Assembly: GCA_963422655.1 (NCBI GenBank)
Contig: OY730440.1
Location: 2,232,001-2,296,000 of the forward strand
DNA length: 64,000 nt
Direction of reading: 5' to 3'
From: CATQHS01 sp963422655
Lineage (GTDB): Bacteria > Actinomycetota > Acidimicrobiia > Acidimicrobiales > Aldehydirespiratoraceae
Shown: one piece after another, positions 1-8,700 of the stretch
Layout: every line of letters starts with the position of its first letter
Numbering within the stretch: the stretch's first letter is position 1
Position numbers and translations under genes: made by a program
The notes under the pieces: generated by a model
The model's input: only the letters and a program-made list of their open reading frames with translations
Database searches by the model: none
What the model was told of the DNA's origin: nothing

Positions 1-1506
1 GCGACTTGGGCGGAGACCGACATTCCCGCCGATCTGATCGACGAGGCCGAGCTGTACCGCCACGACCTGATCGAGAAGCTGTCCGACCACGACGAGGCCA
101 TCCTCGAGAAGTTCCTCGACGACGCCGATCTCACAGAGGTCGAGATCAAGTCGGCGATCCGTCGGGCCACCCTCACCGGAGGCTTGGTCCCGGTGCTCAA
201 CGGCACCGCCTTCAAGAACAAGGGAGTGCAGCCCCTGCTGGAAGCGGTGGTGGACTACATGCCGTCTCCGCTCGACGTGCCCGCAGTGGTGGGAATAGAC
301 CCCAAGTCGGGAAACGAGACCACCCGCAAGGCCAGCGACTCCGAGCCGTTGGCGGCTCTCGCCTTCAAGATCATGACCGACCCCCACGTAGGCAGACTCA
401 CCTACTTCCGGGTGTACAGCGGCGTTCTGGGCAAGGGGAGCCAGGTACTCAACACCCGCACTTCGGCCAAGGAGCGGGTAGGCCGCATACTCGAGATGCA
501 CGCCAACGACCGGGTTGATCTCGACGTGGCGGGCACCGGTGACATAGCGGCCGCTATCGGCATCAGAGACTGCCGTACCGGTGACACTTTGTGCGATCCG
601 GCCCGGCCGATCGTGCTGGAGAACCTCGATTTTCCCGACCCGGTAATCGACGTGGCCGTGGAGCCGCGCTCCAAAGCCGATCAGGACAAGATGTCCAAAG
701 CCCTGCTGGCCTTGTCCGAGGAGGACCCGACCTTTCAGGTCCGCACCGATCCCGAGACAGCCCAGACCATCATCGCCGGCATGGGCGAACTGCACTTGGA
801 AGTCTTGGTCGACCGCATGATGCGCGAGTTCAAGGTCGGGGCCAACGTGGGCAAGCCCCAGGTCGCCTACCGGGAGACCATCACTCGATCGGTGGTCGGT
901 CACACTTACGTCCACCGCAAGCAGACCGGCGGTTCGGGCCAGTTCGCAGTGGTGAAGGCCACTTTGGAACCCAACCCGGGCGGGGAGTACACCTTTGACT
1001 CCACCGTCACCGGCGGGTCCATCCCCAAAGAGTTCGTCAAGCCTGTCGATGTCGGCATCCGCGAAGCTATGAGCAACGGGGTGCTGGCCGGGTTTCCCAC
1101 TGTCGACGTCAGGGTCACGCTCACCGACGGCAAGACTCATGATGTCGACTCGTCGGAGCTGGCTTTCAAGGTCGCCGGCAATGCCTGGTTCCGCCAGGCC
1201 GCGGCCCGGGCCCGCCCAGCGTTGCTCGAACCGGTGATGGCGGTCGAGATCGTCACCCCCGACGACTACTTGGGCGATGTCGTCGGTAATCTGAATGCTC
1301 GGCGAGGTCAAGTGCAGGGCACCGAGCAGCGAGGCAGCAATCAGGTTGTGAAGGCGGTGGTGCCACTCTCGGAGATGTTCGGATACAGTACCGACTTGCG
1401 TTCACGCACCCAGGGGCGGGCTACGTACACGATGCATTTCGATTCGTACCAGCTCACGCCGACAAACGTCCAGGAAGAAATCGTCGCTCGCGTGCGAGGC
1501 GCGTGA
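1..1506 (+). CDS. fusA: Elongation factor G, 3' part (N-terminus outside window)
   Basis: GTPase that drives ribosomal translocation and, with RRF, ribosome recycling. The frame is open from base 1 and gives 501 residues ending in the family-typical C-terminus (YSTDLRSRTQGRATYTMHF, then a short tail). Full-length EF-G is about 700 residues, so roughly 200 N-terminal residues with the P-loop and other G motifs lie upstream. Visible parts are the end of the G domain (LVPVLNGTAFKNKGVQPLL), domain II (GRLTYFRVYSGVL), domain III, and domain IV/V (AYRETI, QTGGSGQFA, GGSIPKEF). It is 59 bp upstream of tuf on the same strand, the usual str-operon order. Identification is secure; the partial state is due only to the window edge. 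Confidence 0.97.
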   Translation, partial: ATWAETDIPADLIDEAELYRHDLIEKLSDHDEAILEKFLDDADLTEVEIKSAIRRATLTGGLVPVLNGTAFKNKGVQPLLEAVVDYMPSPLDVPAVVGIDPKSGNETTRKASDSEPLAALAFKIMTDPHVGRLTYFRVYSGVLGKGSQVLNTRTSAKERVGRILEMHANDRVDLDVAGTGDIAAAIGIRDCRTGDTLCDPARPIVLENLDFPDPVIDVAVEPRSKADQDKMSKALLALSEEDPTFQVRTDPETAQTIIAGMGELHLEVLVDRMMREFKVGANVGKPQVAYRETITRSVVGHTYVHRKQTGGSGQFAVVKATLEPNPGGEYTFDSTVTGGSIPKEFVKPVDVGIREAMSNGVLAGFPTVDVRVTLTDGKTHDVDSSELAFKVAGNAWFRQAAARARPALLEPVMAVEIVTPDDYLGDVVGNLNARRGQVQGTEQRGSNQVVKAVVPLSEMFGYSTDLRSRTQGRATYTMHFDSYQLTPTNVQEEIVARVRGA

Positions 1507-1565
1507 TTCGGCCCCGGTCCCCGAGCCGGAAACAGGTAAAAAACCAGGAGTCAAGAAGGTAGGAA

Positions 1566-2753
1566 ATGGCCAAGGAGACGTTCGAGCGGAACAAGCCCCA
1601 CGTCAATGTGGGAACGATGGGCCACATCGACCACGGCAAGACCACATTGACCGCAGCCATAACCCGGGTGCTGTCCGAACATGTCAAGGGCTCGCATTTC
1701 ACCGAGTTCGACAAGATCGACAATGCCCCTGAGGAACGCGAACGCGGTATCACCATCAATGTCGCCCATGTCGAGTACGAGACAGAGAACCGGCACTACG
1801 CCCACGTCGACATGCCCGGTCACGCCGACTACATCAAGAATATGATCACCGGAGCGGCCCAGGTGGACGGGGCGATCTTGGTGGTGTCGGCGGCCGACGG
1901 CCCCATGCCCCAGACCCGGGAGCACGTGCTGCTGGCTCGCCAGGTGGGCGTGCCCAAGATCGTGGTCGCTCTCAACAAGGTCGATACGGTTGACGACCCC
2001 GAACTGCTCGAGATCGTGGACATGGAGGTACGCGATCTGCTCAACGAGTACGGGTTCCCCGGGGACGACACGCCCATCGTCAACGTGTCGGCGCTGAAGG
2101 CCCTCGACGGCGACGCCGAGGCCTCACGAGCCGTTCTCGAGCTCATGGACCGAGTCGACGATTACATCCCGACTCCCCAGCGTGATGTGGACAAGCCCTT
2201 CCTGATGCCGATCGAGGACGTGTTCTCCATCACCGGGCGAGGAACGGTGGTGACCGGCCGGGTCGAGCAGGGGGTCGTCAACACCGGCAACGAGGTCGAG
2301 ATCGTCGGTCTCAAGGAGACCCGCAAGACCACGTGCACCGGGGTGGAGATGTTCCGTAAGATCCTCGACCGGGGCGAGGCTGGTGACAACATCGGCGCTC
2401 TGCTCCGAGGCGTGGACAAGAACGAGGTGCAGCGGGGCCAAGTGCTGGCCGCCCCCCGAAGCATCACTCCCCACACCGAGTTCGAGGCCCAAGTGTATGT
2501 CCTCAGCAAGGAAGAGGGCGGCCGTCACAGCCCCTTCTTCTCCAACTACCGACCCCAGTTCTACTTCCGTACCACGGATGTGACCGGGACGGTGGTGCTG
2601 CCCGAGGGCACCGAGATGTGCCTGCCCGGTGACAACACCGAGATGCGGGTCGAGCTCATCAGTCCGATCGCCATGGACGAAGGTCTGCGCTTCGCCATTC
2701 GCGAGGGGGGCCGTACCGTTGGCGCCGGTTCGGTCACCAGCATCGTCAAGTAG
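1566..2753 (+). CDS. tuf: Elongation factor Tu
   Basis: GTPase that delivers aminoacyl-tRNA to the ribosomal A site. 395 residues, normal length. The G1 motif GHIDHGKT, the switch region (EERERGITI), the G3 motif DMPGHADY and the G4 motif NKVD are all visible, followed by beta-barrel domains II and III (TGRGTVVTGRVEQG, FRTTDVTGTV, GDNTEMRVEL). The G3 motif has Met where most bacterial EF-Tu has Cys (DCPGH). The start is preceded by GGAG at 1549-1552 and a further AGG close to the ATG. It sits between fusA and rpsJ (10-bp gap), as in str operons, and is probably co-transcribed with both. Confidence 0.98.
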   Translation: MAKETFERNKPHVNVGTMGHIDHGKTTLTAAITRVLSEHVKGSHFTEFDKIDNAPEERERGITINVAHVEYETENRHYAHVDMPGHADYIKNMITGAAQVDGAILVVSAADGPMPQTREHVLLARQVGVPKIVVALNKVDTVDDPELLEIVDMEVRDLLNEYGFPGDDTPIVNVSALKALDGDAEASRAVLELMDRVDDYIPTPQRDVDKPFLMPIEDVFSITGRGTVVTGRVEQGVVNTGNEVEIVGLKETRKTTCTGVEMFRKILDRGEAGDNIGALLRGVDKNEVQRGQVLAAPRSITPHTEFEAQVYVLSKEEGGRHSPFFSNYRPQFYFRTTDVTGTVVLPEGTEMCLPGDNTEMRVELISPIAMDEGLRFAIREGGRTVGAGSVTSIVK

Positions 2754-2763
2754 GCATCCGGCC

Positions 2764-3084
2764 ATGGCAGCAGGTCAGAGGATTCGGATTCGGCTCAAGG
2801 CGTACGACCACGAGATCATCGACCAGTCGACCAAGAAGATTGTCGAGACGGTCAAGCGCACCCAGGCCGAACTGCGGGGCCCCATACCGCTGCCGACCGA
2901 GAAACACCGCTATACTGTGGTCAGATCGCCGTTCAAGGACAAGGACTCTCGGGAGCACTTCGAGATGCGGATCCACAAGCGTCTGCTCGACATCCTCGAA
3001 CCGTCCCCGAAAACGGTCGATTCCCTCCAACGCCTCGACCTGCCCGCCGGTGTCGATATCGAGCTGAAGATCCAGCAAACCTGA
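2764..3084 (+). CDS. rpsJ: 30S ribosomal protein S10 (NusE)
   Basis: Small-subunit head protein, also the NusE partner in transcription antitermination. 106 residues from ATG 2764 (MAAGQRIRIRLKAYDHEIID), the usual S10 length and N-terminus. The characteristic GPIPLPTEKHRYTVVRSPF and EMRIHKRLLDILEP segments are present. An in-frame upstream start inside tuf is possible but would add non-homologous residues. In most bacteria rplC follows immediately. Here the next forward ribosomal gene is 7 kb away, and a reverse-strand gene ends 52 bp downstream. Confidence 0.97.
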   Translation: MAAGQRIRIRLKAYDHEIIDQSTKKIVETVKRTQAELRGPIPLPTEKHRYTVVRSPFKDKDSREHFEMRIHKRLLDILEPSPKTVDSLQRLDLPAGVDIELKIQQT

Positions 3085-3135
3085 CTGGGGGCAGGGGTGC
3101 AGCCTCTCCGCCCCACCGCTGAGCCATGTACTGAT

Positions 3136-4287
3136 TCAGTCGGACCAAACCCTGTCCGGCTTGTCCGGCCGGGCTCGGGATCCGGTCTGACCGACCCGGT
3201 AGGTCGAGACGAACGACTGCACGGTGGCGGCGAAGGGTAGGGCCAGCAGCGCCCCCACCACACCCAGCAGCGCCGCTCCGGCTATCACTGCGCCGAAGGC
3301 TACGGCCACGTGGAGTTGCATGGTGTGGGCCGTGATCCGGGGGGAGAGGATGTAGTTCTCGAACTGCTGGTATGCGAAGATCGTGATCAGCACCCACAAG
3401 CCGGTGCGGGGCTCGTGGAGTAAGGCGATGAGCACGGGCAGGGCCCCGGCGATGTAGGTGCCGATCACCGGTATGAACTGGGATATGATTCCGATCCACA
3501 GAGCCAGGGGAAGCGGGAAGGGCACGTCGAGGATCGAGAGGGCGCCCCAGTGGACAAGGGCCGAGATGACGGCCAGGATCGAGCGGGAGTAGATGTACCC
3601 GCCCGTCTTTTCCATGGCTAGGTCCCAGATCTCCAGAACCATCTTGCGCATTTGTTCGTCGAGGAACGAACATACGACGCGACGGACCTTGGGACCTTCG
3701 GCTACCAGGTAGAAGGTGAACAGAGCGACGGTGAAGATATGGAAGACGAGGCCGATGGCGGCGGCACTGAGGTTGACCACATCGTCGGCGAACCGGCCGG
3801 CCAGGTCTTCCACGCCGCCGCCGGCCACGAACTCTTGGCGCAGTTGTTCGAACTCGATGTCGGTTCCGAAGGTGTCGTTCGTCCAAGTCTCGATGTCGTC
3901 GAGATAGCGCGGCACTTCGTCCACGAAATCGTTGATCTGGGTGGCCAGGGCCGCGCCGATGGCGGTGGAGAAGCCGGCCACGGCTATGAGGACAACCACG
4001 AATATGATCCCGGTGCCGATGCCCCGCCGAAGCCCGGCTCGTTGTAGGCGGTTGACGGCCGGCTCGATTGCGAAGGACAGGAACAGCGAGATCACCAGCA
4101 CCATGATCAAGGGCCGCAGGGCGCGCAAAGCCCCGATTCCGTAGTACAGGGCCAGGCCCCCCAGCCAGAACAGCAGGATCGAGCGTTTGATCCATACCGG
4201 CACCGACCTGAACCCTGAGACACTCGACCTAGGTTCCGACTCGGAGGGGAGCCCGCTCTTGGCGTCGCAGTCGGGAGTGGACGTCAC
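3136..4287 (-). CDS. AI-2E family transporter (PF01594-type permease)
   Basis: Polytopic inner-membrane protein of 383 residues, typical for the AI-2E/PerM family. These are putative exporters or permeases; the name does not prove autoinducer transport. Several hydrophobic segments are visible: one pair near residues 35-75 (SILLFWLGGLALYYGIGAL, PLIMVLVISLFLSFAIEP), one near 90-120, a central polar stretch, and a C-terminal group with the family hallmark pattern WIGIISQFIPVIGTYIAGALP followed by YILSPRITAHTMQLHVAV. The ILSPRI segment is a good family signature. It lies on the opposite strand between rpsJ and the ATPase pair, converging with rpsJ and divergent from 4470. It therefore helps to split the S10 operon. 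No substrate can be inferred. Confidence 0.88.
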   Translation of the reverse strand: MTSTPDCDAKSGLPSESEPRSSVSGFRSVPVWIKRSILLFWLGGLALYYGIGALRALRPLIMVLVISLFLSFAIEPAVNRLQRAGLRRGIGTGIIFVVVLIAVAGFSTAIGAALATQINDFVDEVPRYLDDIETWTNDTFGTDIEFEQLRQEFVAGGGVEDLAGRFADDVVNLSAAAIGLVFHIFTVALFTFYLVAEGPKVRRVVCSFLDEQMRKMVLEIWDLAMEKTGGYIYSRSILAVISALVHWGALSILDVPFPLPLALWIGIISQFIPVIGTYIAGALPVLIALLHEPRTGLWVLITIFAYQQFENYILSPRITAHTMQLHVAVAFGAVIAGAALLGVVGALLALPFAATVQSFVSTYRVGQTGSRARPDKPDRVWSD

Positions 4288-4435
4288 CGGTCGAACGCTA
4301 ACACCCGAAGCGCTGGTCGGCCCTGATCTGCCGAGAGAGGTCGTGAAGGGTCGAGGTTGGTGTTCGGAGTGCTCGGTGGGCGCCCGGCGCGCCGGGTGCC
4401 TATCAGCGCTGGATCGGGGGAGTGGATTACATCAT

Positions 4436-4451
4436 TGAGTAATATTACTCA
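4436..4451. promoter_or_regulatory. Perfect 16-bp palindrome upstream of the ATPase/nuclease pair
   Basis: TGAGTAATATTACTCA equals its own reverse complement and ends 18 bp before the ATG at 4470. It is strikingly AT-rich in a GC-rich neighbourhood and contains a -10-like TAATAT (4440-4445). The position fits an operator overlapping the promoter of the two-gene module. No matching -35 element is evident. Operator function is inferred. Confidence 0.5.
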
Positions 4452-4469
4452 GCAATGTAAGGTACTGGT

Positions 4470-5750
4470 ATGGGTTCATTCCAACGATCGCATGTCGAGA
4501 CCGTCGCTCTCCGTTTGGCTGAGCCTCCGAGCAGGATCGTTGCGGTGTTCGGACCTCGTCAGACTGGTAAGACCGAAATCGTAAGGCAAACGCTCGAACG
4601 GATCCCTCAGGGCAGCTGGTACATCTCGGTCGACGAACCCGATACCCGCCGGCTCCGTGTCTCGGTCGAATCGATTGCGGTCGAATCCGTTCTGATGCCC
4701 CAGAGGCGCGACACCGAATGGCTGGTCGAGCAATGGGAACAAGCCCGGCGTCGAGCCGATCGGGCAGGACGTGACGGACGATGGTTCGTGCTGGTTCTCG
4801 ACGAGATTCAGAAGGTTCCCAACTGGTCCGATGCCGTCAAAGGTCTCTGGGATGCGGACCGGGCCAGGGAGTGCCCTCTGCACGTGGTGATACTGGGTTC
4901 AGCTCCTTTGCTCATGCAATCAGGACTGCAGGAGAGCCTCGCCGGGCGTTTCGAACCTGTTCGCGTCGCCCACTGGTCGTTCCCGGAGATGGCGTCGGCG
5001 TTTGGCTTCGACTTACCCCGATATCTCTATTTCGGTGGTTATCCGGGCGCGGCTCATCTCGTTCGGGATCCGGATCGATGGCGTGAATACGTGCTACACG
5101 CCTTGGTCGAGCCCAACATCGAGCGGGACATCCTCGCCATGACGCGCGTGGACAAGCCGGCCCTGCTGAAACGGCTATTCGAGCTGGGGGCCCACTACTC
5201 GGGACAGATCCTTTCGTACACCAAGATGCTGGGACAGCTCCACGATGCCGGAAACACCACCACATTGGCCCGTTACCTCGAGCTTCTCGGGCACGCGGGA
5301 TTGATCGCAGGACTTCCCAAGCATGCCGATCGGCCGCTTATCGGCAAAGGTTCGAGCCCCAAGCTCAACGTCTTGAACACCGCGATGATGACCGCCGGAT
5401 CGGGGTATTCCTTCGATGAAGCCCAAGCAGACCGTACATTCTGGGGACGAGTCGTGGAGAGCGCGGTCGGAGCCCACCTGTTGAATACCGCAACGGCGAA
5501 CATCGAACTTCGCTACTGGAGGGATAATCCACACGAGGTGGACTTCGTACTGCGACGAGGATCGGCCCTGGTCGCCATCGAGGTCAAGAGCGGACCGACA
5601 AGCCCGAGCACCAGAGGCCCGAGCACCATAGGTATGACCAAGTTTCGGAATCGGTTCGAACCTCTTCGCTCGCTGCTCGTCGGTGGAGGTGGGGTGCCTC
5701 TCGAGGAGTTCCTGAGCGTGCCCGCTGAGGATTGGTTCGAAGAGTCATGA
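4470..5750 (+). CDS. AAA ATPase with DUF4143-like C-terminal domain
   Basis: 426 residues. The N-terminal AAA domain has Walker A GPRQTGKT at residues 28-35, a Walker B LVLDEIQKVPNW near 108-119, and a sensor-like segment VVILGSAPLLMQSGLQESL. GRFEPVRVAHWSFPEM and the FGGYPGA motif follow; all are typical of the AAA_14/DUF4143 family. The C-terminal part carries EVDFVLRRG and IEVKSG, with Asp358, Glu371 and Lys373 matching the D...ExK pattern of a PD-(D/E)XK-like fold, so nuclease activity is possible. Family members are widespread and mostly uncharacterised. Its stop codon overlaps the start of the giant NTPase gene (ATGA), implying translational coupling and a shared function. The gene lies inside the interrupted S10 operon. 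Confidence 0.85.
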   Translation: MGSFQRSHVETVALRLAEPPSRIVAVFGPRQTGKTEIVRQTLERIPQGSWYISVDEPDTRRLRVSVESIAVESVLMPQRRDTEWLVEQWEQARRRADRAGRDGRWFVLVLDEIQKVPNWSDAVKGLWDADRARECPLHVVILGSAPLLMQSGLQESLAGRFEPVRVAHWSFPEMASAFGFDLPRYLYFGGYPGAAHLVRDPDRWREYVLHALVEPNIERDILAMTRVDKPALLKRLFELGAHYSGQILSYTKMLGQLHDAGNTTTLARYLELLGHAGLIAGLPKHADRPLIGKGSSPKLNVLNTAMMTAGSGYSFDEAQADRTFWGRVVESAVGAHLLNTATANIELRYWRDNPHEVDFVLRRGSALVAIEVKSGPTSPSTRGPSTIGMTKFRNRFEPLRSLLVGGGGVPLEEFLSVPAEDWFEES

Positions 5751-8700
5751 ACGGCCAAGTTCTCGTATCTCGTACATGCACCGAAATTTTTCGAGATGAC
5801 ACAGCTCGGGACGTGGAGCATAGTTCCCTGACCCTGAGAGAGCTTCGGGCTTTATCGGTATATGTACTGCTCGGCGACCCGGGCTCCGGTAAGAGCACGG
5901 TATTTGAAGTCGAGTGCGATGAGTTGGGAGGAGAAGCTGAGCTGATCACAGCCGGTGATTTTCTCTCGTCGGACACGAACAGTCACCCCGAATGGCGAGA
6001 TCGGACGCTCTTCATAGACGGACTCGATGAGATTCGAGCCGGCCAGAGAGACGCCCGTACACCTTTCGACAAGATATGGGGCCGGCTCGACTCTCTGGGA
6101 CAGCCCCGCTTTCGGATATCGTGCCGCGAAGCCGACTGGTTGGGGGACAATGATCGGAAACGTCTGGCTCGGGTTTCTCCCGACTCCGAGGTGAAGATCT
6201 TCCGGCTCGACCCGTTGACGGATTCGGACATCGAAACCCTTTTGAACCATCATCTGGATGTCGACGATGCTGGGAACGTTATGGCTCAAGCCCGAGAACT
6301 AAGTTTGGAAAGACTGCTCGCCAACCCGCTGAGTTTAAAACTGCTGGCTATTGCTTTCGCGGGTTCTGATACGGAAGTCGTGCCGACCAACCGGCTCGAG
6401 ATCTTCGAGTTGGCCTGCCGACAATTGACCTCTGAGCACAATGAAGATCACAATGAAAAGCACAATCTCGCAGGTCAACCGTTTGACCCTGATCAGATCC
6501 TGGACGGGGCGGGACGGCTGTGTGCCTTCCAACTGATCTCGGGTACCGACGGGTTCTCCATCGACCACGGCAAAACGACTACCAATTATATCCCTTCGAA
6601 CCGCTGCGATGCCAAATCGCAGGAATTGTCACGACGGGCGGTCTGCACCAGGCTGTTCGAGGGGCAGGGTGGATACCGCCGTTTCGCACCCGTTCACCGA
6701 CACATTGCCGAGTTCCTGGGCGCTCGCTATCTCGCTCGGGTCATCGATGATGGGCTTACAGCCCGGCGGGTCGTCTCTCTGATCGTCGGTGAGGACGGAG
6801 GCGTCGTAACCGAGTTCCGAGGCTTGTCGGCCTGGCTCGCCGTGCATAGTCGAGAGGCTCGCAGCGAGCTCATCGAACGAGACCCGATCGGAGTCGCAAT
6901 ATACGGTGATATCCGAGGATTCCTGACCGAAGATAAACAGGAGCTTCTGCAGTCGCTGCACCGCGAAGTCGCCAGGCTCGACTACTCGGTGAATCCGGCT
7001 TGCTTCGGACCCATTGCCTCACCCGATATGGAATCTATACTCCAGGACATTTTGACAGAGCCCAACCGTGATAGGGATCATCAGCTCACCGCCAAATTCA
7101 TATTGCAGATTCTGCAATATAGTCCTCCCTTGCCCAGCCTGTCACAGACTTTGCTCGACATCATATACGATGACAGTAGATATCCTCAGGTATATAAGCA
7201 TGCAATGCATGCTTATATCCATCACATGAAGGATGGCCTAGATAGAGACGATAGTCTCGTAGGGCTCCTGGCTGACATTCGTAATAATAAAATCTCTGAT
7301 CCCGACGATGAGCTAACCGAAACCCTGTTAGCACAACTCTACCCCCAGGTGGTACCTCCATCGAAGGTGTGGGACCATTTGGTATATGGAGGAGTCGGGA
7401 ACGCTTGGAAATACCACAAGTTCTGGATAAACGATCTTTTGGAACGATCATCAGAAGATGATATAGCCGAGCTCCTCGACGAGCTGTACCAACGCTTGCC
7501 CGACCTGAAGACGGCTTTGGAAGGTCATAACTTGGAGCGTCTTCCCCTCGAGCTCTTGGACCGCGGGCTGAGCGCAGTCGGAGATGATCTGGAACCAGCC
7601 CGTCTCTACAAATGGCTCAGTGCCGGTTCCATGCGAGACTGGAAGAGGTCGGGTAACCGGCTCGGCACCGCCAAGGAATTCGTCAATCGGATACGGGCTT
7701 GGTTGGAAGCGCGTCCTCAGGTTCAAAAGGCTGTCTTTCTGGAAGGACTGACCCGATGTCAGGAAGACGATTTAGGACTGTATTCGTTCGTGGCCAACCG
7801 TTTTTTGTATGGGAGCACCCTCCCGCCCGATTTTGGGCTATGGAGCCTGGAGCATGCCGTCAGACTCTTGAAGAGCCACCCGCAAATTTCGGAATGTCTC
7901 CTCGCGGAAGCCTTTCGCTCGTACTCTCAACAGACTCATGATGAGGGGCTGTTTCGTTCCACTCTCATCGAGCACACTCGTGGGCACGAAGTATTGGAAA
8001 GACAACTGGCAGATATGTTGGATCAATCTAGGAGCCCAACACTTGTAAAACGAACTCAACAAGTCGAAACGTATCAAGAAGAAGATCAGCGTAGGCAAAG
8101 AGAATGGCTCGGATATGTTCGATCGAACATTGAGGCTCTACGAGACAACCGAGCCGCTCCGGTCATTCTGCACCAATTGGGTGAGGTATATTTCAGATCC
8201 TTACCGGGCCAGGCCGACTATGACGAGCCCACACAAAGGATCTCGGCATTGCTCGGTGATGGTGATTTGATCGAGGCCGCGCTCCGCGGTCTTCGCGGTA
8301 CGGTATCCAGAGATGATATCCCAGAATTTGAGGAAATAATACGCCTTTATTCAGAGTCCAAGTTTTCTTGCCTGACCCTCCCATTTCTAGCTGGTATGGA
8401 TGAGATATCGAGGGTTACACCAGAACAGCTCGATTGTTTTAGTGTGCGTCAGATTCGGACAGCTCTAGCTTTCTACTTCTTTTATGGTCGTAATGATAAG
8501 GCGGAATGGTATCGGAGGTGGCTCGACTCACATCCCGATCTCCTGTCCGAGGTGCTGATCAAATGGGCCAAGTCAGCGATACACGGTGGCAAGGAGTCAT
8601 CGCTAGGGTTGTGCAATCTTGCCTTCAGGACCGATCATGCACATATTGCTCGTCGAGTTAGCTTGACCCTACTCAGAACTTTTCCGGTACGTTGTAAGCT

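Noticed and set aside
3085..3135. Intrinsic terminator between rpsJ and the convergent permease gene
   Set aside because: G-rich and C-rich stretches can pair only imperfectly and no T run follows on either strand.
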